Of a DNA stretch of 11,826 nucleotides, positions 1-5,589 are shown one piece after another. The notes under the pieces were generated by a model that saw only the letters and a program-made list of their open reading frames with translations, made no database searches and was not told the DNA's origin. Made by a program: the position numbers and the translations under genes. Each line of letters begins with the position of its first letter. Position 1 is the stretch's first letter. The DNA is from an uncultured Eubacteriales bacterium (GTDB lineage: Bacteria > Bacillota > Clostridia > Peptostreptococcales > Anaerovoracaceae): positions 1 to 11,826 of the forward strand of contig CADBRY010000071.1 of the NCBI GenBank assembly GCA_902797195.1, read 5' to 3'.

Positions 1-682
1 CGGCCCTGATATCCTCAGGCTCCATGCACGCCGTAAGGGATGCCAGATATCCTCCTCCGGAATTGCCCATAAGGTATATCCTGTCCCCGTCCAGTCCGTA
101 CTCCTCACCATTTTCCTTTACCCAGGCGATGGCATCCCGAATATCTTGAACCGCGTCAGGATAAGTGCCCTCGCCGATAATGTGGTAGCGGATTATGGAC
201 ACGGCGAAGCCGTTTTTTACGAGATATCTGTGTATGCCTTCGTATTTGTTGTCGATCTGGCAGGATATGAAACCGCCTCCGGGCACAAAAATAATCACCG
301 GCTGCTTTTTGTTTTTCGGGTCGTATTTCAGATTCATTTTAAGGCTGATATCGTTGCCTTTGCCCTTGCCGTCGGTAATCTTCCCGGTCTTATATATGAT
401 GCCGTCGATCTCCTTGTAAGAGATGTCGTCGGGGGTTTTGGCAGTCGGTCTGCCCTTCCAGTCAACCACTTTGCTGGTGGATGTATCGGCATGGTTTTCG
501 ATCCTGCGTCCCGTCACAAACACCGTGCCGTATCCGTTGTCGATGTATTCCCTGTCCGCCTGCTCTGTGTTTTCTCCGCTGTTGTGGGAGCATCCGCATG
601 CAAAGGCAACAACAGCAGCGGTAACAAGCACCGCTGCCATTGATCTTAACTTATATTTTTTTGAACAGTTTCTGTATGTCAT
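1..682 (-). CDS. Alpha/beta-hydrolase lipoprotein, esterase/lipase-like (3' end outside window)
   Basis: Read on the minus strand from ATG 682-680, 227 codons are open to the window edge, so the C-terminus is missing. Residues 1-31 form a lipoprotein-type signal: basic N-terminus (KKYKLR), hydrophobic stretch, then ACGCS, with Cys29 or Cys31 as the lipidation candidate; the box is loose rather than a classic L-x-[AG]-C. A polar linker follows. From about residue 127 the alpha/beta-hydrolase core is clear: PGGGF at 134-138 (oxyanion-hole position, corresponding to HGGG in the HSL/Abhydrolase_3 and BD-FAE families), YPDAVQDIRDAIAWV at 174-188 (typical of COG0657), and the nucleophile elbow GNSGGG at 206-211 with Ser208. 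The catalytic Asp and His lie beyond the window. Role inferred: a surface-tethered carboxylesterase or deacetylase; substrate unknown. The start follows GGAG with 5-nt spacing and lies 2 nt after the symporter stop, so the two genes are probably translationally coupled. Confidence 0.85.
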   Translation of the reverse strand, partial: MTYRNCSKKYKLRSMAAVLVTAAVVAFACGCSHNSGENTEQADREYIDNGYGTVFVTGRRIENHADTSTSKVVDWKGRPTAKTPDDISYKEIDGIIYKTGKITDGKGKGNDISLKMNLKYDPKNKKQPVIIFVPGGGFISCQIDNKYEGIHRYLVKNGFAVSIIRYHIIGEGTYPDAVQDIRDAIAWVKENGEEYGLDGDRIYLMGNSGGGYLASLTACMEPEDIRA

Positions 683-684
683 TT

Positions 685-2268
685 CTACTCCAGCGCTTCC
701 TTCTGAGGAACTGTTACCCTTACGTCATAACAATTGAACATTGCGTCAACTTCCGCTCTTTCCTGCTTGGGAGTGAACAGACTTACAAGAGGAACCAGTA
801 TCAGGCTTCCCACCATGGCGATAACTCCTGAGCGTATGGATGAGGCGAATACATATCCAAGGAAAGGTCCCCATGTGGTAACGTCTACTCCTGTGAAGGA
901 CACTATCATCTGTATTACCATGAGCCCGCATCCCCAAATGAAGCATGCATAGCAGGAGGCTCTGCTTATGCCCTTCCAGTACAGGCCATAGAGGAATGGA
1001 GCAAGGAATGATCCTGCAAGAGCACCCCAGGACACACCCATCATCTGAGCGATGAAGGTGAATTCAGGATGGGCATCCTTGACGACAGCGATCACTGCAG
1101 ATACCAGTATGAAGAACAGTATCATTACACGCATTATGCGGACCTGCTTGATTTCGTTTATTGTGTTCCCGCTTGCGGGCTGTATCACATCCAGAGTGAA
1201 TGTGGAGCTGGATGTAAGGACCAGGGAAGACAGTGTGGACATGGATGCAGAAAGCACCAGCACTATGACTATGGCGATCACCAGCGCCGGCAGAGTTGCC
1301 AGCATTGAAGGAACTATCGTATCAAAGAGAGGCGTCACTCCATCGGACTGGTATGATATCCTGTCTGCATAAAGTCTTCCAAAACCTCCAAGGAAGTAAC
1401 ATACACCCGCCACTATGATTGCAAATAACGTTGAGATCACAGTACCCTTGTGGATGTCATCTTCGCTCTTGATTGCATAGAATTTGTTAACCATCTGGGG
1501 AAGTCCCCATGTGCCCAGTGATGTGAGCAGCACTACAAAGAGCAGCGCCAGAGGATCGGGACCAAGGAAAGATGAAAATGCTCCATGGGTCCACCCTTCC
1601 GTCTCCACCTGAGACAGTTTTTCCATGGAAGATATCAGTCCTCCGTTTGCCACAAGCACAGATCCTATGACCGCACATATTCCAAAGAGCATGATTATTC
1701 CCTGTATAAAGTCGTTTATGGCCGTTGCCATATACCCGCCGAACACAACATAAAATCCGGTGAGGACAGCCATTATTGCTATGACCGCCCAGTACGGGAT
1801 GTCAAAGACCAGACCGAAGAGGCTGGACAGTCCGTTGTACAGGGACGCCGTATATGGGATCAGGAATATGAAAACTATTATGGATGCCGTCACCTTCATT
1901 GGGGTGGACTCAAATCGTTTCCCAAAAAAGTCGGGCATTGTCTTTGCATCCAGATGTTGAGTCATGATCCTCGTCCTCCGGCCCAGAATGTTCCATGCCA
2001 AAAGGGATCCTATGAAGGCATTTCCAAGGCCCGCCCATGTTGACGCAAGGCCGAAGTTCCATCCGAATTGGCCCGCATATCCAACGAATATAACTGCGGA
2101 AAAATAGGATGTTCCAAATGCAAAGGCCGTGATCCACGGTCCCACCTGGCGACTTCCCAGGACGAATCCCGCCACGGATCTTGCCTTTTTTCTCGTCCTG
2201 ATTCCTACTCCGATCATTACTGCAAAGAATATTATCAGCAGTATGATGCTAATTGCTTTTGTACTCAT
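685..2268 (-). CDS. Sodium:solute symporter (SSS family, PutP-like fold)
   Basis: A 527-residue integral membrane protein of the SSS family, which couples inward Na+ flow to uptake of small organic solutes. About 13 hydrophobic segments are visible, the usual number for PutP/SGLT-type members, and the length is also usual. Family marks: FVLGSRQVGPWITAFAFGTS at 35-54 (N-terminal SSS stretch leading into the first substrate/Na+ helix); GTWGLPQMVNKFYAIKS at 252-268, corresponding to the G-x-x-G-x-P-x-x-x-x-(R/K)-F stretch of PutP; and SASMSTLSSL at 340-349, where Ser344-Thr345 match the Na2-site Ser-Thr of PutP. The tail from about 500 (KQERAEVDAMFNCYD) is cytoplasmic. The substrate cannot be read from sequence; proline, pantothenate, sugars or carboxylates are all possible. 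ATG 2268 follows a purine-rich GGGAAGAAGAAG. The hydrolase gene follows at once, suggesting a hydrolyse-and-import pair. A terminator lies just upstream and no convincing promoter of its own is visible. Confidence 0.9.
   Translation of the reverse strand: MSTKAISIILLIIFFAVMIGVGIRTRKKARSVAGFVLGSRQVGPWITAFAFGTSYFSAVIFVGYAGQFGWNFGLASTWAGLGNAFIGSLLAWNILGRRTRIMTQHLDAKTMPDFFGKRFESTPMKVTASIIVFIFLIPYTASLYNGLSSLFGLVFDIPYWAVIAIMAVLTGFYVVFGGYMATAINDFIQGIIMLFGICAVIGSVLVANGGLISSMEKLSQVETEGWTHGAFSSFLGPDPLALLFVVLLTSLGTWGLPQMVNKFYAIKSEDDIHKGTVISTLFAIIVAGVCYFLGGFGRLYADRISYQSDGVTPLFDTIVPSMLATLPALVIAIVIVLVLSASMSTLSSLVLTSSSTFTLDVIQPASGNTINEIKQVRIMRVMILFFILVSAVIAVVKDAHPEFTFIAQMMGVSWGALAGSFLAPFLYGLYWKGISRASCYACFIWGCGLMVIQMIVSFTGVDVTTWGPFLGYVFASSIRSGVIAMVGSLILVPLVSLFTPKQERAEVDAMFNCYDVRVTVPQKEALE
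688..691 (-). promoter_or_regulatory. Ribosome binding site of the hydrolase gene, abutting the symporter stop
   Basis: Minus-strand GGAG lies directly before the TAG stop (687-685) of the symporter and 5 nt before ATG 682. It fixes the hydrolase start and places the binding site within the last symporter codons, the arrangement expected for translational coupling. Confidence 0.7.
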
Positions 2269-2292
2269 TACTTCTTCTTCCCTATAACTTTT

Positions 2293-2329
2293 AAAAACCG
2301 CCGGGTTCTAACTCGATTCTCCCGGCGGT
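2293..2329 (-). terminator. Intrinsic terminator after the repeat-protein gene
   Basis: On the minus strand a perfect 9-bp stem ACCGCCGGG / CCCGGCGGT (2321-2329 with 2297-2305) encloses a 15-nt loop and runs into TTTTT (2297-2293). It begins about 7 nt after the TAG stop (2339-2337) of the repeat protein. The symporter ATG is only 24 nt past its end, so symporter transcription must either read through it or start from a promoter upstream of it. Confidence 0.85.
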
Positions 2330-2336
2330 CTCTTTA

Positions 2337-3707
2337 CTATATCTTGACTAATTCTCCAGAATCCATGTAGTATATCCAGGTTCCTCTTATTACCCCTGTC
2401 CCAAAGATATCGGGATTATCCTTCTCTCCATCCACCATGTCGAAGGAGCATATCAGGATAACTCCATCCTGATTTGAAAACATCACTGTTTCCTTTTTCT
2501 TTTCATTGAAGAGCCAGTGGATATCGGTTTTGCCATCCATGCACTTCTTGCAGTAGTCGGCAGCGTACTCCTCCACGTCAGAATCCGTATCGATCTCCGC
2601 CACACTCTGCTTTTCTCCGCTTCTGCCTTCTATTTCGTGGGATTTGACTCTTCCATCCATCCCTTCGACGGACTGTCCGCCACCGCCAAGTGCGGCAAAG
2701 AGGATTATGCTCAGTATCACTGCTGCAGCAACGATGCCGATGATCAGTTTGGTCTTCTTTGGCATGGCTCCGACCGCCGCGGGCAGCGATTTGAACTTAC
2801 CTCCGATCCCGCCGGATGCGGCCTTGCTTTTCTCCTCTCCTAGAGGCTCAAGCTCTTCCGCGGGCGGCTCTGCCGGCTCCGCGTATTCAGGCTGCTCTAT
2901 GTATTCCGTCGCCTCGGCCGTTTCTGCCGGTTCCGCATATTCTGTCGGCTCGGCCGGCGCCTCGTATTCAGGCTGTTCGACCGGCGCCTCGTACTCCGCA
3001 GGCTCGGCATACTCAGGCTGCTCTATGTATTCCGTCGCCGCTTCGTATTCTGGCTGTTCTATCGGCTCCGCGTACTCAGGCTGCTCGGCCGGCGCCTCGT
3101 ACTCCGCAGGCTCGGCATACTCAGGCTGCTCTATGTATTCCGTCGGCGCTTCGTATTCTGGCTGTTCGACTGGCTCGGTGTACTCTGGCTGTTCTATCGG
3201 CTCCGCGTACTCAGGCTGTTCTATGTATTCCGTCGGCGCTTCGTATTCTGGCTGTTCTATCGGCGTCTCCGCATACTCAGTCTGCTCGGCCGGCGCCTCG
3301 TACTCCGCAGGCTCGGCATACTCAGGCTGCTCTATGTATTCCATCGTATCCGCCGGTTCTGTGTACTCTGGCTGCTCCATCGGCGCCTCGTATTCCACAG
3401 GCTCGGTGTACTCCGACTGTTCCATCGGCTCCGCATACTCAGGTTGTTCCATCTGCGTCTCCGCTGTTTTGTTAAGCTCCGAAGGTGTCTTGTACGCCTT
3501 TACGAAGTAGGGCGCGATCATATTTCTGTCTGCCGGCTCATAGGGTATGGTAAACCTTCTGTCTCCGTAGGTAAAGGCGAAAGATGGAGCCGCCCCACCC
3601 TTATGGGTTATATCCGCCATTTCGCTGTAGCGGATCGATGCGCCGGCAACCGTCATGTAGTCGTCATAGAAGCAATACTCGATATTCTGATAACTTGTTT
3701 TAAACAT
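2337..3707 (-). CDS. Single-pass membrane protein with acidic Tyr/Pro/Glu repeats; function unknown
   Basis: I do not recognise this 456-residue protein. Four parts are visible. Residues 1-75 form a compact N-terminal domain rich in aromatic and beta residues (YCFYDDYMTV, ASIRYSEMADI, FAFTYGDRRFTIPY); the pattern recalls small bacterial PH-like domains, but this is only an impression. Residues 86-283 are a low-complexity repeat built from EQPEYAEP, EYEAPAEQ and TEYIEQPEY variants, strongly acidic, with a Tyr in nearly every unit. After a Gly/Lys linker, residues 319-340 form one transmembrane helix preceded by KKTK, predicting the N-terminal part and repeats inside and the C-terminus outside. 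Residues 341-456 form a soluble domain with three Cys (386, 389, 420). ATG 3707 has AGAGG 7 nt upstream. The gene has its own promoter and a strong terminator, so it is probably monocistronic. Not a sortase substrate. Confidence 0.75.
   Translation of the reverse strand: MFKTSYQNIEYCFYDDYMTVAGASIRYSEMADITHKGGAAPSFAFTYGDRRFTIPYEPADRNMIAPYFVKAYKTPSELNKTAETQMEQPEYAEPMEQSEYTEPVEYEAPMEQPEYTEPADTMEYIEQPEYAEPAEYEAPAEQTEYAETPIEQPEYEAPTEYIEQPEYAEPIEQPEYTEPVEQPEYEAPTEYIEQPEYAEPAEYEAPAEQPEYAEPIEQPEYEAATEYIEQPEYAEPAEYEAPVEQPEYEAPAEPTEYAEPAETAEATEYIEQPEYAEPAEPPAEELEPLGEEKSKAASGGIGGKFKSLPAAVGAMPKKTKLIIGIVAAAVILSIILFAALGGGGQSVEGMDGRVKSHEIEGRSGEKQSVAEIDTDSDVEEYAADYCKKCMDGKTDIHWLFNEKKKETVMFSNQDGVILICSFDMVDGEKDNPDIFGTGVIRGTWIYYMDSGELVKI
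2859..3452 (-). repeat. In-frame coding repeat, EQPEYAEP-type units
   Basis: About 200 codons of imperfect repeats made of 7-12-residue units. The commonest is EQPEYAEP, alternating with EYEAPAEQ and (A/P)TEYIEQPEY. A larger order is visible: a TEYIEQPEYAEPAEYEAPAE-like block recurs several times. The DNA is also repetitive (plus-strand 'ggctgctctatgtattccgt' and 'tcggcatactcaggctg' recur), so unit number could change by slippage or recombination. Because the unit length is a multiple of three, long spurious reading frames appear on the other strand. Confidence 0.9.
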
Positions 3708-3714
3708 ATGCTTT

Positions 3715-3719
3715 CCTCT
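3715..3719 (-). promoter_or_regulatory. Ribosome binding site of the repeat-protein gene
   Basis: Minus-strand AGAGG with 7 nt before ATG 3707-3705. It supports this start over later in-frame Met codons. Confidence 0.7.
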
Positions 3720-3746
3720 AATCTGTTGAGTTAAAATTACTTATCC

Positions 3747-3774
3747 ATTGTAACACAGTTGAGCTTATAATCTA
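3747..3774 (-). promoter_or_regulatory. Putative promoter of the repeat-protein gene
   Basis: Minus-strand -10 TACAAT (3752-3747) preceded by TGT, an extended -10 (TG-n-TACAAT), with a weak -35 TAGATT (3774-3769) at 16-nt spacing. It lies 40 nt upstream of ATG 3707, leaving room for a short leader. The -35 matches the consensus at only 3 of 6 positions, which is tolerable with an extended -10. Confidence 0.5.
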
Positions 3775-4016
3775 CTCCATTATTTGGTTCACTCTAAACT
3801 TTGTTGGAAATGTAAAAACATCTTTTATTCGGTGTCAAATCGCTATCTCAAACGTTGCTGTTTACATTTTGAGACCGGAAATCGTCTCAGATCTCATGGA
3901 AAAGCAACGGTTCCGTGTCAATATGCCTTCCGTGAGAAACTTTTTACACTGAGCAGCGGTCAAGACCCATGAAAAGGCAATGATTCTGTGTAAACACTCA
4001 ACTTAAAAGAAATCAT

Positions 4017-5321
4017 TTACTCCATTATTTCCCATGATTTTTTAATTCTGGTCTCAAGTGTTATGTCCAGCTCAGCCGCATACTCAAAATACCTGTCGAC
4101 CTGCTCATCGGTAAGCATGTCAGATGAGATGACTCCGCTCTGTCCTTCAAACACATCATCGATGAACAGTCTGGAGAACATGTAGCCGCCCTGCCCCGTA
4201 AGATACATTTCTCCTGTCATTTCAGCCCGTTCAAAGGACTCCACAAATCCAGGCGCATTTACGCTTACTTCCACCAGCACGCCTTCATCGTCTTTGCGTC
4301 GATAGGCTTCGATGACCATACATCCGGAATCCAGGGCCATCCCCTCATCGATGAAGGACTGGATCTCCTCCTTGTACTTCGGCGCGTGGGGCAGGTGCTT
4401 AAGGATAAACTCAAAAGGTACTATCTTCTGTCCGTTAAAATCTTCTTCCTCATGGGAGAGCAGTCCCGCTTCATAAAGGGGCTGGGCAAAATCCATGCCG
4501 GCTCCCGCATATTTAAAGTAGGCATTTTTGCATCCCTTGAAATGGTCTTTCGCATTGAAGCTGTACTGCAAGGGCTCATCATGGCAGTGTTCTTTGAAAA
4601 TGATCGTCTCTTCCATCCCCGGGAATTTTCTCGGTATGGGTCTTCCGAACGCCGGAGTGTTTATAAGCTTTCCGTTTTCAAAGGCAATGGCCATCTCGCT
4701 CATATCCGTTAGAGCCGTTATTGGTGACCACCAGAATGGCTGAAAACGCTTGGCAATGGCGCCCTCCCAGACAAAGTTATAAATAGTTTCACATTTATCC
4801 AGATAGCGCATGGCATACTTTGTGGCTGCACATATGAGTCCCGGGGCCGATCCGGTGCCGAATAGAGCCAGCTTGCCTATCTCTTTGAATCTGGGACCAT
4901 AGAGATGGTACATGGAGTTGATGCTTCTCCACCATCCGAGGGTTGCTTCATCCTCAAAGGCCGGCTCATTGTCCGGATCGAAGAGCTCGCTTTCCTCCCA
5001 CATTTTGTCCAGTGATATAGTTCCTGCGTAATCCTGGTAGTTGGCCTTTACGGCAAGTGCCGCTTCCAGAACGTTTTCAGTGCATTCCAAAGGCAATCCG
5101 TTCAGGATCAGATCCACTCCTTCTGCAGCCTTGATGATGCTGTCCAAGTCGTGGGCATCTACGATGGCGCCGCGAGCCTTAGTAAGCTGTCCCACTATGC
5201 TGTCAACTGCAGCCTTATCGCAGTCGGCACAAATGATCTCACCCACATTGGGTTCCTTATCCAATTTCTTTGCTGCCGCACTTCCCTGGGCACCTACGCC
5301 CAAAACCAATATTTTCTTCAC
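4017..5321 (-). CDS. Saccharopine dehydrogenase family NAD(P)-dependent oxidoreductase
   Basis: A 434-residue cytosolic protein with start codon GTG 5321-5319. The N-terminus is a Rossmann fold: KKILVLGVGAQGSAAAKKL at 2-20 carries the dinucleotide motif G8-x-G10-x-x-G13, and the second strand ends in ICADCDK, whose Asp hints at NAD+ rather than NADP+ (inference). ANYQDYAG and GTGSAPGLICAATKYA are the stretches that in saccharopine-dehydrogenase/LYS9-type enzymes precede and open the catalytic domain. The length suits a stand-alone saccharopine-reductase-like protein. The family covers saccharopine, carboxynorspermidine and other amino-acid dehydrogenases; I cannot assign the substrate, and no lysine or polyamine gene is adjacent. 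The start was chosen because GAGAGG lies 6 nt upstream and because the Rossmann strand normally begins within a few residues. An upstream in-frame ATG (5378) would add 19 residues encoded partly by a terminator stem. A promoter at 5452-5480 probably serves the gene. Confidence 0.85.
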   Translation of the reverse strand: MKKILVLGVGAQGSAAAKKLDKEPNVGEIICADCDKAAVDSIVGQLTKARGAIVDAHDLDSIIKAAEGVDLILNGLPLECTENVLEAALAVKANYQDYAGTISLDKMWEESELFDPDNEPAFEDEATLGWWRSINSMYHLYGPRFKEIGKLALFGTGSAPGLICAATKYAMRYLDKCETIYNFVWEGAIAKRFQPFWWSPITALTDMSEMAIAFENGKLINTPAFGRPIPRKFPGMEETIIFKEHCHDEPLQYSFNAKDHFKGCKNAYFKYAGAGMDFAQPLYEAGLLSHEEEDFNGQKIVPFEFILKHLPHAPKYKEEIQSFIDEGMALDSGCMVIEAYRRKDDEGVLVEVSVNAPGFVESFERAEMTGEMYLTGQGGYMFSRLFIDDVFEGQSGVISSDMLTDEQVDRYFEYAAELDITLETRIKKSWEIME

Positions 5322-5327
5322 TTTGAA

Positions 5328-5333
5328 CCTCTC
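5328..5333 (-). promoter_or_regulatory. Ribosome binding site deciding the GTG start of the dehydrogenase
   Basis: Minus-strand GAGAGG with a 6-nt gap to GTG 5321-5319. It argues for the internal GTG and against ATG 5378, whose codon lies inside the loop of a hairpin and has no such site. Confidence 0.75.
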
Positions 5334-5360
5334 GTTTACATTTTTTAATAGTTGAAACCA

Positions 5361-5401
5361 TAAGAAACAGCCGCCCATGATGTGAGATCCCGGCGGCTGT
5401 T
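5361..5401 (-). terminator. Intrinsic terminator or attenuator between the surface-protein gene and the dehydrogenase
   Basis: On the minus strand a 10-bp stem AACAGCCGCC / GGCGGCTGTT (5392-5401 with 5366-5375) with a 16-nt loop is followed by a U-rich run (TGTTTCTTAT). It lies 75 nt after the stop of the surface-protein gene and about 45 nt before the dehydrogenase start. It also lies downstream of the promoter at 5452-5480, so it could act as an attenuator of the dehydrogenase transcript. Confidence 0.75.
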
Positions 5402-5417
5402 CTTTGAACTACTAATG

Positions 5418-5439
5418 GGGTTAACCGTCATCGGTTCCC
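5418..5439 (-). other. Leader hairpin upstream of the terminator
   Basis: On the minus strand GGG-AACCG-ATGA-CGGTT-AA-CCC can fold: a 5-bp stem with a 4-nt loop, a 2-nt bulge, then 3 more GC pairs. It would sit at the very 5' end of a transcript made from the promoter just upstream. In the plus direction it is followed by TTTCTT, so a weak opposite-strand terminator is an alternative reading, though no plus-strand gene exists here. Confidence 0.45.
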
Positions 5440-5451
5440 TTTCTTGCGCAT

Positions 5452-5480
5452 ATTATACACCTTGCGGAATGCACTTTAAA
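5452..5480 (-). promoter_or_regulatory. Putative sigma-A promoter overlapping the surface-protein stop codon
   Basis: On the minus strand a perfect -10 TATAAT (5457-5452) is preceded, at exactly 17 nt, by TTTAAA (5480-5475), a 4-of-6 match to TTGACA. The -35 covers the TAA stop (5478-5476) of the surface-protein gene. Transcription would start near 5445, giving a leader of about 120 nt before the dehydrogenase GTG, with a hairpin and a terminator-like stem in it. Confidence 0.6.
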
Positions 5481-5589
5481 GACTTTTTTCTCTGCGTTTC
5501 CAGGCGTACATCGAAACTATGATAAGGATCGATGTTATGAAGATGGCCATCCAAAGGAACAGATTGCTCTCCTCGCCCGTCCTTACGAT
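5476..5589 (-). other. C-terminal sorting-like signal with degenerate LPxTG
   Basis: Residues 1947-1983 (numbered from the Met at 11427) read IVRTG, then EESN, a hydrophobic helix of about 20 residues beginning LFLWMAIFI, and the basic tail KRREKSL. Size and order match a sortase substrate, but Leu-Pro of LPxTG is replaced by Ile-Val. The x-x-TG-(D/E)-x-(S/T)-N-L form is, from memory, frequent in Eubacteriales surface proteins, so anchoring by a matching sortase is likely but unproven. Confidence 0.7.

Larger units (their letters stand above)
3708..4016. repeat. 309-bp gap with degenerate intergenic repeats, no gene
   Basis: The gap holds no convincing gene. It contains diverged repeat copies: 3896-3922 and 3968-3994 match at 21 of 27 positions (CATG-g-AAAagCAA...TGTGT-n-AA), and a shorter related piece TTCGGTGTCAA sits at 3828-3838. 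A TGTTTACA-like motif appears four times: TGTAAAAACA (3811-3820), TGTTTACA (3859-3866), TTTTTACAC (3941-3949) and GTGTAAACAC (3988-3997). TTTACAC (3943-3949) and GTGTAAA (3988-3994) form an inverted repeat, and TGAGAC/GTCTCA (3870-3875/3884-3889) form a 6-bp stem with an 8-nt loop. No clear terminator follows the dehydrogenase stop at 4017. The promoter of the next gene lies at 3747-3774. Confidence 0.5.

Noticed and set aside
146..831. Several plus-strand frames opposite the hydrolase and symporter
   Set aside because: The minus strand here encodes clear hydrolase motifs and the symporter C-terminus; the plus-strand frames overlap one another and show no domain.
2859..3452. CRISPR-like array
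   Set aside because: Repeats are short, contiguous, lack unique spacers and are in frame within a protein gene.
2644..3510. Plus-strand frames with Ser/Tyr/Cys or Pro/Arg repeats (also 2816-3475)
   Set aside because: They are frame shadows of the EQPEYAEP repeat on the minus strand. No ribosome binding site or known domain supports them.
3784..3972. Small Cys-rich plus-strand frame in the 309-bp gap
   Set aside because: It starts at TTG with no ribosome binding site, overlaps diverged repeats and a promoter of the opposite strand, and resembles nothing known to me.
5322..5378. ATG at 5378 as start of the dehydrogenase
   Set aside because: The extra 19 residues are not part of the Rossmann fold and are encoded partly by the terminator stem. 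GTG 5321 has GAGAGG at 6 nt.
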